This document shows, one piece after another, positions 33,843 through 42,424 of a DNA stretch of 64,000 bases; the first letter of the stretch is position 1, and each line of letters starts with the position of its first letter. The notes under the pieces are model-generated. The model worked only from the letters and a program-made list of their open reading frames with translations, ran no database searches and was not told the origin of the DNA. A program made the position numbers and the translations under genes. This DNA comes from Rubrobacter xylanophilus DSM 9941 (GTDB taxonomy: Bacteria; Actinomycetota; Rubrobacteria; Rubrobacterales; Rubrobacteraceae). The stretch spans positions 62,001-126,000 of the forward strand of contig NC_008148.1 in assembly GCF_000014185.1 (NCBI RefSeq), written 5' to 3'.

Positions 33843-36413
33843 ATGTCCGGTTCTGGCCGCAGGCCGCTCAGGGTGCTGCTCGTCGAGGACTCCGAGGACG
33901 ACGCGCTGCTCCTGCTCCGGGAGCTGCGGCGGGCCGGCTACGAGCCCGAGCACGAGGTGGTGTACACCGCCGGGGCCATGGAGCGCGCCCTCGAGCGGGG
34001 CCGGTGGGACATAGTGCTCTCCGACCACTCCATGCCCGCCTTCAGCTCCTTTGCGGCGCTCGAGCTGCTGCGCCGGCGGGGGCTCTTCGAGGAGCTGCCG
34101 TTCATCCTCGTCTCCGGCAAGATAGGCGAGGAGGCCGCCGCGGCGGTCATGAAGGCGGGGGCCCACGACTACGTCATGAAGGACAACCTCGCCCGCCTCG
34201 GCGTCGCCATCGAGCGCGAGCTGCAGGAGGCGGAGGTGCGCCGGGAGCGGCGGCGGGCCGAGCGCCGCTACCGGCTGATGTTCGAGCAGTCGCCGCTGAG
34301 CATCCAGATCTTCTCCCCCGACGGCCGGATGGTGAGCGCCAACCGGGCCTGGCGGCGGCTGTGGGGGGTCGAGCCCGAGCAGCTCGCCGGCTACAACGTG
34401 CTCGAGGACCCCCAGCTCCTGGAGAGCGGGGTGATGCCCTACATCCGGCAGGGCTTCGCCGGCCGGGCGGCGGTCGTGCCGCCGGTGAGGTACGAGCCGG
34501 ACCGCACCGTGCCCGGCCTCTCCTCGGTGCCCTACCGGTGGGTGCGCGCCTTCATCTACCCGGTGGTGGGTGAGGAGGGCGAGGTGCAGGAGGTCGTCCT
34601 CATCCACGAGGACATCACCGAGACCCGCAGGGCCTGGGATGCCCTGCAGGAGGCGGAGAGAAAGTACCGCTCCATCTTCGAGAACGCGGTGGAGGGCATC
34701 TTCCAGAGCACCCCCGAGGGGCGGCTGCTCACGGCCAACCCCGCCATGGCCCGGATGCTGGGCTACGGCTCCCCGGAGGAGCTTCTGGCCTCCGTGGGGA
34801 GCATCGCCCGGCTCTACGCCGATCCGGAGCGGCGGGACGAGTTCCGGCGGCAGGTGGAGGCGCGCGGCTCCGTCTCCGGCTTCGAGCTCCGGCTCCGCCG
34901 GCGGGACGGCGGCACGATCTGGGCCTCCCTCGCCGGGCGCGCCGTGCGGGACCCCGAGGGGCGCCTCCTGGGCTACGAGGGGACGCTCGAGGACATCACC
35001 GGGCGCAAGCGGGCCGAGGAGGCGCTCAGGCAGAGCGAGGAGCTCTACCGCTCCGTGGTCGAGCAGGCCCAGGAGAACATCCTGCTGGTGGACCTCGAGA
35101 CCCGGCGCATCCTGCAGTCCAACCCGGCCTTCCGCAGGACGCTCGGCTACGCCGAGGAGGAGCTGCGGGGGATGACCCTCTACGACATCGTGGCCCACGA
35201 CCGGCAGAGCATAGACCGCAACATCGAGCGGATAAGGCGTTTGCGGCGGCACTCGCCGGGCGAGCGGCGCTACCGGCGCAGGGACGGCTCGCTCGCCCAC
35301 ATGGAGGTCAGCGTGAGCGTCATCTCCTACGACGGCAGGGACGCGATGTGCGTGGTCGCCCACGACGTGACCGAGCGCAAGCGGGCCGAGGAGGAGCTGC
35401 GGGAGAGCGAGGAGCGCTACCGGGCCGTCGTCGAGCAGACCGCCGAGGGGCTCTTTCTGCACGACCCCGAGACCCGGCGCATAGTGGCCACCAACCGCGC
35501 CTTCCGCCGGATGTTCGGCTACACCGAGGAGGAGCTGCGGGGGATGAGCATCTACGAGCTCGTCGAGGACAGCCCGGAGAACGTCGAGCGCAACATCCGG
35601 CGGACCCTCGAGAACCCGGAGTACTGCTACGTGGGCGAGCGGCGCTACCGGCGCAAGGACGGCTCCATACTGGAGGTCGAGGGCAGCGGCGGCGTCATCT
35701 ACTACGCCGGCCGCCGGGTCATCTGCTCGATGGTCCGGGACATCACCGAGCGCAAGCGGTCCGAGCGGGCGATGCGCGAGATCCGGGAGGCCGAGCGGCG
35801 CAGGATCTCGCGCGAGCTGCACGACGGGGTGCTGCAGGACCTGACCTATGCCCTGCAGTCCATGCAGATAGAGCGGCGCATCTCGGGGAGGACGAGCGAG
35901 GAGCGCGAGCGCCAGATAGACGCCCTCCGGCGCGCGGTCGAGGGGCTGCGGGAGGCGATCTACGAGCTGCGCTCCGAAGGGGTGGCCGACCGTCCGCTCC
36001 TCCGCTCGGTGGAGTCGCTGGTGGAGCTGCACCGCCAGCGCTCGCCGCACCGGGAGGCGCGGCTGGTGGTCGCCGGGGGCTTCCCCGCCGGCCTCTCGGG
36101 GCCCGCCGCCGCGGAGGTGGCCCGCGTGGTGCAGGAGGCGCTCGCCAACGTCCGCCGCCACTCGGGGGCGGGCCGGGTGGAGGTCCGGCTCTCGGTGGAG
36201 GACGAGGAGGTGGTGGTGGAGATAGAGGACGACGGGCGTGGCTTCGACCCCGCCTCGTCGGGGGGCGGCGTGGGGCTCGTGGGGATGCGGGAGCGGGCCC
36301 AGGCCCTGGGGGGCCGCCTGGAGGTGGAGAGCCGGCCCGGGGAGGGCGCCTGCGTCCGGCTGCGGGCCCCCCTCCCGGCGCTCTCCGGCTCGCCCGCCGC
36401 GCCCCGCCGCTAG
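33843..36413 (+). CDS. Hybrid sensor histidine kinase: receiver, four PAS domains, NarL-type kinase
   Basis: 856 residues, cytoplasmic, no membrane segment. A receiver domain (residues about 9-125, LLVEDSEDDALLLL, with an acceptor region VLSDHSMPAF) comes first. Four PAS domains begin near residues 140, 272, 400 and 524. The HisKA_3 segment EAERRRISRELHDGVLQDLT has its phosphate-accepting His near 660. The HATPase part is intact (VQEALANVRRHSG, DDGRGFD, GVGLVGMRERA). The NarL-type regulator gene just downstream is the likely partner. Confidence 0.92.
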   Translation: MSGSGRRPLRVLLVEDSEDDALLLLRELRRAGYEPEHEVVYTAGAMERALERGRWDIVLSDHSMPAFSSFAALELLRRRGLFEELPFILVSGKIGEEAAAAVMKAGAHDYVMKDNLARLGVAIERELQEAEVRRERRRAERRYRLMFEQSPLSIQIFSPDGRMVSANRAWRRLWGVEPEQLAGYNVLEDPQLLESGVMPYIRQGFAGRAAVVPPVRYEPDRTVPGLSSVPYRWVRAFIYPVVGEEGEVQEVVLIHEDITETRRAWDALQEAERKYRSIFENAVEGIFQSTPEGRLLTANPAMARMLGYGSPEELLASVGSIARLYADPERRDEFRRQVEARGSVSGFELRLRRRDGGTIWASLAGRAVRDPEGRLLGYEGTLEDITGRKRAEEALRQSEELYRSVVEQAQENILLVDLETRRILQSNPAFRRTLGYAEEELRGMTLYDIVAHDRQSIDRNIERIRRLRRHSPGERRYRRRDGSLAHMEVSVSVISYDGRDAMCVVAHDVTERKRAEEELRESEERYRAVVEQTAEGLFLHDPETRRIVATNRAFRRMFGYTEEELRGMSIYELVEDSPENVERNIRRTLENPEYCYVGERRYRRKDGSILEVEGSGGVIYYAGRRVICSMVRDITERKRSERAMREIREAERRRISRELHDGVLQDLTYALQSMQIERRISGRTSEERERQIDALRRAVEGLREAIYELRSEGVADRPLLRSVESLVELHRQRSPHREARLVVAGGFPAGLSGPAAAEVARVVQEALANVRRHSGAGRVEVRLSVEDEEVVVEIEDDGRGFDPASSGGGVGLVGMRERAQALGGRLEVESRPGEGACVRLRAPLPALSGSPAAPRR

Positions 36414-36489
36414 AGGGGGCTCTTCGCCTCCCCCTCCCTCCAAGCTGGTATATTTATTCGTGTTCGGCAGAGGCAGGGGAGGGCGGTCC

Positions 36490-37158
36490 TTGCAGCGCGT
36501 TCTTCTCGTGGAAGACCACGCTTCCTTCCGGCAGGCGCTGGCCCTGCTCTTCGACGCCGAGCCCGGCTTCGAGGTGGCCGGACAGGCGGGCACGCTCAAG
36601 GAGGCGCGCCGGGTGGCCTCCGGGAGGGAGCCGCGCCCGACGCTGGGCATCATAGACCTCAACCTCCCGGACGGGGACGGCTCGCAGCTCATCGGGGAGC
36701 TGCGCGAGCAGAACCCGGACTTCGCCGCGCTGGTGCTCACCGCCAGCGTGGACAGGGCGGATCACGCCCGGGCCGTGGAGGCTGGGGCGGCCGGGGTGCT
36801 GCACAAGAGCGCGGACGTGGACGAGATCCTGGACGCCGCCCGCCGGCTCGCGGCCGGCGAGCCGCTCATGAGCCCGCAGGAGGTGGCCGAGATGATCCGG
36901 CTGGCGGGCAGGAGCCGCGAGGAGGAGCGGGGCCTGCGCGAGAACGCCGCCCGGCTCACCCCCCGCGAGCGGGAGGTGTTGCAGGCGCTGGCCGAGGGGC
37001 TGAGCAACCGGGAGATAGCCGAGCGGCTGCACATGAGCGTGGACACCGAGCGCACCCACATGGTGAACATCCTGAGCAAGCTGGGGGCGCACTCCCGGCT
37101 GCAGGCGCTGGTGCTCGCCGCCCGGGCCGGGGTGGTGCGGCTGGGGGGGGACGGCTAG
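36490..37158 (+). CDS. NarL/LuxR family response regulator
   Basis: 222 residues from TTG 36490, which is preceded by GGGGAGGG. Receiver domain with LLVEDHASFRQAL and acceptor Asp in LGIIDLNLPDGDGS; LuxR-type HTH near the C-terminus, LTPREREVLQALAEGLSNRE then HMSVDTERTHMVNILSKL. It lies 76 nt after the hybrid kinase. TATATT at 36449-36454 could be a separate -10 box. It overlaps dapF (convergent) by 4 nt. Confidence 0.92.
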   Translation: MQRVLLVEDHASFRQALALLFDAEPGFEVAGQAGTLKEARRVASGREPRPTLGIIDLNLPDGDGSQLIGELREQNPDFAALVLTASVDRADHARAVEAGAAGVLHKSADVDEILDAARRLAAGEPLMSPQEVAEMIRLAGRSREEERGLRENAARLTPREREVLQALAEGLSNREIAERLHMSVDTERTHMVNILSKLGAHSRLQALVLAARAGVVRLGGDG

Positions 37159-37943
37159 AGCAGCAGCCGCCCCTCGCAGACGTACTCCGCCGGGCCCCTC
37201 ATGTACAGCGGGTCCCCTTCGCGCCCGGACCACTCCACCTCCACCTCCCCGCCGTCCAGGATGACCCGGACCGGTCCGCGGGCGAGCCCCTCCCGGATGG
37301 CGGCCGCCGCGGCGGCGCACGACCCGGAGCCGGAGGCCAGCGTCTCGCCCGCCCCCCGCTCCCAGATGCGCATCCTGAGCTCGTGCGGGCCGCGGACGCA
37401 GACGAACTCCACGTTCGTGCGGCCGGGGAAGGCGGGGTCGCGCTCGACCCTGGGCCCCACGGAGCGCAGGTCGAGCCGCTCCACCGCCTCCTCCGCGGGG
37501 AGAAAGGCCACCGCGTGCGGGTTGCCCATGGAGACCCGCACGAAGCGGTGGCCGAGCAGCGCCACCGGCGCGCCGAAGGCCGGGCTTCCCATCTCCACCC
37601 GGCTCGCGCGCCCCCCCTCCAGGAGTGCGACCTTCCGGACGCCCGCCCCCGTCTCCACGGCCAGAACGTCCCCGGAGACGATCCCCCTGTCGCGGGCGTA
37701 GCGGGCCAGGCAGCGGATGCCGTTGCCGCACATCTCGGAGGGCGAGCCGTCGGCGTTGCGGTAGACCATGCGTAGGTCGGCGCTTGCGGAGGGGGCGGGG
37801 ACGAGGATGCCGTCGGCCCCGACCCCGAAGTGCCGGTCGCAGGCCCTCCGGGCGAGCTCCGCGAGGTCCGCGCCCTCGACCTCCTCCCAGTCGAAGAGGA
37901 GGAAGTCGTTGCCAGCGCCGTGCATCTTGGTGAACGCCGTCAT
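37155..37943 (-). CDS. dapF: Diaminopimelate epimerase
   Basis: 262 residues. It converts LL-DAP to meso-DAP. Both catalytic Cys are present: EMCGNGIRCLARYA and the GSGSCAAAA region. FTKMHGAGNDFLL is the conserved N-terminus, so ATG 37943 is chosen although it has no clear ribosome-binding site; ATG 37973 would add 10 residues. Confidence 0.95.
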   Translation of the reverse strand: MTAFTKMHGAGNDFLLFDWEEVEGADLAELARRACDRHFGVGADGILVPAPSASADLRMVYRNADGSPSEMCGNGIRCLARYARDRGIVSGDVLAVETGAGVRKVALLEGGRASRVEMGSPAFGAPVALLGHRFVRVSMGNPHAVAFLPAEEAVERLDLRSVGPRVERDPAFPGRTNVEFVCVRGPHELRMRIWERGAGETLASGSGSCAAAAAAIREGLARGPVRVILDGGEVEVEWSGREGDPLYMRGPAEYVCEGRLLL

Positions 37944-38202
37944 CGGTGGGTCCGTGGCCGCAGATGATAGCACGTCCCCGCGGGCAGGCCGGGCGGTCTT
38001 CTGTGCAAGGAAGGTGATTGAGGTCTTCGAGGAAGGTCCGCCCGGTGATCTCAGCGGCCATTGTAGCGGGCGCCTGTGCCCCTGTCACCGCTTGTTTCGG
38101 AACATTTTGGGGGAGAGGCGCGGGGTCTGCCTACATGGTGTGGGCGGGGTATAAAGGGGAGGAGGTTTTGGTGGCGGTCTTGCCGGAGGCGGAAGGAGGG
38201 AG

Positions 38203-38355
38203 ATGGAAGGCGGAGAGCTCTGCCTCGAGGAGCGGGTGGCGCAGCTGCGGCGGGAGGGGATGTCCGCGGAGGAGATAGCCCGGGCGATGGGCGTCGACCG
38301 GGGGTGGGTGGAGGAGCTGCTCTCGGCGTGGGGGGAGGGTGAGGAGGAGGGCTAG
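38203..38355 (+). CDS. Small helix-turn-helix protein (50 residues)
   Basis: ATG 38203 has a strong GGAAGGAGGGAG site. The protein is one helix-turn-helix with flanks: ERVAQLRREGMSAEEIARAM, then GVDRGWVEELLSAW, ending in an acidic tail. TATAAA at 38150-38155 is a possible -10 box. It is convergent with dapB and ends 7 nt from it. Likely a small DNA-binding protein; target unknown. Confidence 0.6.
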   Translation: MEGGELCLEERVAQLRREGMSAEEIARAMGVDRGWVEELLSAWGEGEEEG

Positions 38356-38362
38356 CCCTCTG

Positions 38363-39145
38363 CTACGGGGAAGAAGAGAGCACGTCCTGCATCGAGTAGA
38401 GCCCCGGTTGTGCCGCGGCGGCGAACCTCGCCGCCCGCAGGGCCCCTTCGGCGAAGGTCCGCCGCGAGAGGGCCCGGTGGACCACCTCCACCTCCTCCCC
38501 GAGCCCGTAGAAGATCACGCGGTGCTCCCCGACCACCGCCCCGCCGCGCAGGGCGTGGATCCCGATCTCGCCCTCCCCGCGCGGCGAGACGCCCTCCCGG
38601 CCGTAGACCGCCACCTCCTCGAGCCTCCGGCCGCGGCCGGAGGCCGCTGCCCGGCCCATTAGCAGCGCGGTGCCCGAGGGGGCGTCGCGCTTGCCCCGGT
38701 GGTGGGCCTCCACGATCTCGATGTCGTAGCCCGGCCCCAGCGCCTCCGAGAGCCGGCGCACCACGCCGAGCAGCAGGTTCACCCCCACGCTCATGTTCGG
38801 GGCGAGCACGATGGGGACGCCGCGGGCCGCCTCCTCGACCTTCGCCCGCTGCTCCTCCGAGAGCCCGGTGGTGCCGATGACCGCGGGCAGGCCGTAGGAG
38901 AGGTGCTCCACCGTTGCCTCGGGGGTGGTGAATTCCACCAGCACCCCGGCCTCCGGAGGGGGCTCCTCCGAGGCGGCGACCCCGGCCCTGCCGGCGCCGC
39001 ACAGCTCGCCCAGGTCGGCCCCGACCTCGGGGGAGCCGGGCTCGACCACGCCGCCCGCGAGCACCACCTCCGGGTCCTCCAGCGCCGCCCGGCAGACCTC
39101 GCGGCCCATGCGGCCGGCGGCCCCGGCGACCGTTACCCGGATCAC
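38363..39145 (-). CDS. dapB: 4-hydroxy-tetrahydrodipicolinate reductase
   Basis: 260 residues. NAD(P)-binding VAGAAGRMGREV at the N-terminus; the catalytic and substrate segment EAHHRGKRDAPSGTALLM is intact. The GTG start overlaps the dapA stop by 4 nt. It is the third gene of lysC-dapA-dapB. Confidence 0.95.
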   Translation of the reverse strand: MIRVTVAGAAGRMGREVCRAALEDPEVVLAGGVVEPGSPEVGADLGELCGAGRAGVAASEEPPPEAGVLVEFTTPEATVEHLSYGLPAVIGTTGLSEEQRAKVEEAARGVPIVLAPNMSVGVNLLLGVVRRLSEALGPGYDIEIVEAHHRGKRDAPSGTALLMGRAAASGRGRRLEEVAVYGREGVSPRGEGEIGIHALRGGAVVGEHRVIFYGLGEEVEVVHRALSRRTFAEGALRAARFAAAAQPGLYSMQDVLSSSP

Positions 39146-40035
39146 ACTTCCTCGGGGGTCGGGAGCAGGTGGCCCTTCTCCTCCATCACCTCCTGCAGCC
39201 TGCGGAGGTTCTCGCCCCGCATCGGCTGCATCGGGAGCCGCATCTCGTCCGAGCACAGGCCCAGCAGCGAGGCCGCCGTCTTGACCGGGATGGGGTTCGT
39301 CTCGATAAACAGCGCCCTGAACAGCGGCAGGAGCTCGTAGTGCAGCTCGCGGCCCCGCTCGTAGTCGCCCTCCAGCAGGGCCTGCGTGAGCTGCGAGACC
39401 GCGGCCGGGGCCACGTTGGAGGCCACCGAGATCACGCCGCGCCCCCCCAGGGCCATGATGGGCAGCGTCAGCGAGTCATCTCCGGAGAGGATGCAGAACT
39501 CCTCCCCGCACAGCCGGCGCAAATCCGAGGCCAGGTCCATGGAGTGGGTGGCCTCCTTGGTGCCCACGATGTTCGGGATCTCCGCCAGGCGCGCGGTGGT
39601 CTCCGCCGAGATCGTCACCCCCGTGCGCGAGGGGATGTTGTAGAGGATTATGGGCAGCGAGGTGTTCTCGGCTATGGTGGCGAAGTGCCTGTAGAGGCCC
39701 TCCTGGGTCGGCTTGTTGTAGTAGGGGGCGACCTGCAGCGAGCCGTCGGCCCCGGCCTCCTCGGCCATCCGCGTGTACCGGATGGCCATGTCGGTGCTGT
39801 TCGAGCCGGTGCCGGCGATCACCGGGACCCGGCCGCCCGCCACCCGGACCACCGTCTCCACCACCAGCCGGTCCTCCTCCTCGGAGAGGCAGGGGGTCTC
39901 GCCGGTGGTCCCGCAGGGCACGAGCCCGGAGACGCCCTGCTGGATCTGGAACTCGACCAGCCCCTCCAGGGCCTCTACGTCCACCTCCCCGTTCCGGAAC
40001 GGGGTTATGAGGGCCGTGAGCGTGCCGCTAAACAT
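39142..40035 (-). CDS. dapA: 4-hydroxy-tetrahydrodipicolinate synthase
   Basis: 297 residues, TIM-barrel aldolase. It condenses pyruvate with aspartate semialdehyde. Schiff-base Lys in NIVGTKEATHSMD, Tyr in ILYNIPSRTG, and the GTTGETPCLSEEE loop are present. ATG 40035 follows GAGAGAGAG and lies 8 nt inside lysC, so the two are coupled. Confidence 0.96.
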   Translation of the reverse strand: MFSGTLTALITPFRNGEVDVEALEGLVEFQIQQGVSGLVPCGTTGETPCLSEEEDRLVVETVVRVAGGRVPVIAGTGSNSTDMAIRYTRMAEEAGADGSLQVAPYYNKPTQEGLYRHFATIAENTSLPIILYNIPSRTGVTISAETTARLAEIPNIVGTKEATHSMDLASDLRRLCGEEFCILSGDDSLTLPIMALGGRGVISVASNVAPAAVSQLTQALLEGDYERGRELHYELLPLFRALFIETNPIPVKTAASLLGLCSDEMRLPMQPMRGENLRRLQEVMEEKGHLLPTPEEV

Positions 40036-41296
40036 CCTCTCTCTCCTCCAGCTCGAAGTCCCTGTGGAGGCGCCTGACCGCCTCCTGCACCCTTTCCGCC
40101 GGTATGACACATGTTACCTGGATCTCCGAGGTCGAGACCATCCGGATGGGGATGCCCTCTGAGCCGAGCGCGGAGAACATCCGGGCGGCGTAGCCGGGCC
40201 GGTTGAGCATCCCCGTGCCCACCACCGAGACCTTTGCCAGGCCCTCCTCGCCCTCCACGGACCCGCCGAGCGCCCGGGCCACCTCCCCGGCGGCGGAGCG
40301 GGCCTCGGCGAAGTCCGCGCGGCTTACGGTGAACGCGATGTCCGCCACGCCCTCCTTGATGCCGCTCTCCACGATGACGTCAACCGAGATGCCCCTCTCG
40401 GCCAGCGGCGTGAAGACCTTGCTCAGGGTGCCCGGACCCGTCCTGACGCCGTTGAGGGTTATGCGGGCGACGTCCGTGTCGTGGACGATCCCGGCGACCG
40501 TCTCGCGGGTCTCCAGATGCTCCACCTTCTCGCCTCCCGTGATGATCGTGCCCGGGCTCTCCTCGTCGAAGGAGGAGAGCACGTGTATCTCCACCCCGTA
40601 GAGCGCCCCGAGCTCCACCGCCCGCGGGTGCATGACCTTGGCCCCCCGCCAGGCCATCTCGCTCATCTCCGCGTAGGAGATCACCGGGATGCGCCGCGCC
40701 CCGGGGACGATGCGGGGGTCGGCGGTGTAGACGCCGTCCACGTCGGTGTAGATCTCGCAGCGGTCGGCCCCGAGCGCCGCGGCGAGCGCCACCGCCGTGG
40801 TGTCCGAGCCGCCGCGCCCGAGCGTCATGACGTCCCCCAGAGCGTTCATCCCCTGGAAGCCGGCGACGATGACCACCCGCCCCTCGCCGAGCAGCCGGCG
40901 GATGCGGCCGGGCCGGATCTCGGAGATCACGCCGGACCCGTAGCGCCCGGTGGCCCGCATCCCGGCCTGCGGGCCGGTGAGCGAGACGGCGGGGACCCCC
41001 CGGTCGTGCAGCGCCATCGCCAGAAGCGCCACCGACTGCTCCTCCCCGGTGGCGAGCAGCTGGTCTATCTCCCGCGGCGAGGGGTCGCTGCTGACCTCCC
41101 CTGCCAGCCGGAGCAGCCGGTCGGTGGTCTTGCCCATCGCCGAGGCCACCACCACCAGGTCGAGCCCGGCCTTGCGGGCGCGCTGTATCTTGCCGGCCAC
41201 GGCCTTGATGTGCTCGGCCGTGGCCACCGAGCTGCCGCCGTATTTCTGGACGACGATGCCCAAAGGACGCTCTCTCTGCCGGTGCCTCCGCTCCAC
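40028..41296 (-). CDS. lysC: Aspartate kinase with C-terminal ACT domains
   Basis: 422 residues from GTG 41296. Kinase motif [11 protein letters not shown] near the N-terminus, [20 protein letters not shown] in the middle (LGRGGSD), and two ACT domains from about residue 275, the regulatory part for feedback by lysine and threonine. GTG 41296 is favoured because TAGGCT lies exactly 6 nt upstream; TTG 41263 matches the usual family start (GIVVQKYGG) and is the alternative. Confidence 0.94.
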   Translation of the reverse strand: MERRHRQRERPLGIVVQKYGGSSVATAEHIKAVAGKIQRARKAGLDLVVVASAMGKTTDRLLRLAGEVSSDPSPREIDQLLATGEEQSVALLAMALHDRGVPAVSLTGPQAGMRATGRYGSGVISEIRPGRIRRLLGEGRVVIVAGFQGMNALGDVMTLGRGGSDTTAVALAAALGADRCEIYTDVDGVYTADPRIVPGARRIPVISYAEMSEMAWRGAKVMHPRAVELGALYGVEIHVLSSFDEESPGTIITGGEKVEHLETRETVAGIVHDTDVARITLNGVRTGPGTLSKVFTPLAERGISVDVIVESGIKEGVADIAFTVSRADFAEARSAAGEVARALGGSVEGEEGLAKVSVVGTGMLNRPGYAARMFSALGSEGIPIRMVSTSEIQVTCVIPAERVQEAVRRLHRDFELEEREDV

Positions 41297-41308
41297 CAGA
41301 GTAGCCTA
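41297..41308 (-). promoter_or_regulatory. -10 box of lysC, leaderless geometry
   Basis: On the minus strand TAGGCT (41308-41303), then 6 nt, then GTG 41296. The hexamer and spacing are the same as before the GbsR-like gene at 29359. No clear -35 box. Confidence 0.45.
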
Positions 41309-41336
41309 GCGCATCCCCGGCGCGTTGGCGAGACGC

Positions 41337-42120
41337 TCAGCGCACTCCTCTGACCGGTGGCAGGAGCGTCCAGAGGGAAGCGAGTAGCGTCCCGGCCATC
41401 CCCACGACGAGGGTGAGCGGCACTCCGGCGAGCTCGCCCAGAATTCCTCCGAGCAGCCCGCCGAGCGGTATGGCCCCGTAGACCATAAAGCGCTGGGTCG
41501 CGTTAACCCGACCGAGAATGTGGTCGGGGGTGATCTCCTGCCGCAGGCTCGCCTCGCCAACCCGGTAGGCTGCGAGGAAGAGCCACTGGAAGAACTCTGC
41601 GGCGAGCACCATCGGCAGCGCGATCTCCGGAAAGAGCACCGCGAGCGGTATCGCGAACCCGAAGAACCCGCAGAGCACCGCGGAAACGGCTATCATGGGC
41701 CCGCGCCCGAGAACGCGGACCGCTGGTCCTGCAGCGAGCGCGCCGGGCAGCGCCCCCACACCTCCGAGCGCGAAGACGAGCCCCACTGCTCCTGGCCCTA
41801 GACCCAGATCGCGGGTGAGGTAGAGCACGTAGACCGAGAGGAACACGAACCCGAAGAGGTTGTGCGTCGCCGAGCAGAGAGCGAGCGCAGCACGGGATGC
41901 CGCAAGACCGTTCGCAGCCCCTCTGCTGCGTCGCGCAGTACGGGGTGCAGGCCAGGAGTAGCGGGGGAGGCGTCTCGGGAACCCTCAGGCGGACAAGGAA
42001 CGCCGCCGAGAGCGGCAACGCTACGCCAGAGACCTGGCTGCCGAACCCGGAGACCGTTTCCGCTGCCCAGAGCCTTGGGAAGTCCCCGCAAGAGCGGGTG
42101 AAAAGGGTGGAGTTTTGCAC
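41337..42120 (-). pseudogene. Decayed MFS transporter gene
   Basis: Three pieces of one transporter appear in order but in different frames. An N-terminus with LWAAETVSGFGSQVSGVALP starts near 42120. A loop piece, EGLRTVLRHPVLRSLSA, lies around 41880-41935. The C-terminal half runs 41337-41846 (LGLGPGAVGLVFALGGVGAL onward). The N-terminal half between helices 1 and 6, about 150 residues, is missing. So the gene suffered one large deletion and at least one frameshift. Confidence 0.8.
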
Positions 42121-42424
42121 GGTGGGATGCCCCCGTGGAAGAGATCCGGGGACGGGACTCCCTCGGCGCCCGTCCCCGCCGTCCTATTGCGCCGGAAAAG
42201 ACCTCTCAGGACGGCGGGTCTGGCTGGCGAGGAGCACGTGGAGGGACGGCCGCGCGCCGCCCTCTCCCCTCGGGTTCTCCTTTGACGCGATGAACGGCAT
42301 AGCCGTTGGGAAGAATAGCACGAATCTGGCCGGGGCTTGCGCGGGAAGGGCCCGTGCTTCAGAATACTCCCCGCGTCTCGACCGAAAACAGGGTAGAAGG
42401 CAGTCTCGCCGGAGGGGGGAACTC
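42121..42424. other. Intergenic region with hairpin and palindrome
   Basis: No gene is seen. GGGGACGGG (42148-42156) and CCCGTCCCC (42169-42177) form a perfect 9-bp stem. AACGGC-ATA-GCCGTT (42293-42307) is a perfect operator-like palindrome about 120 nt upstream of the M15-like gene, following TTGACG at 42282-42287. Confidence 0.4.
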
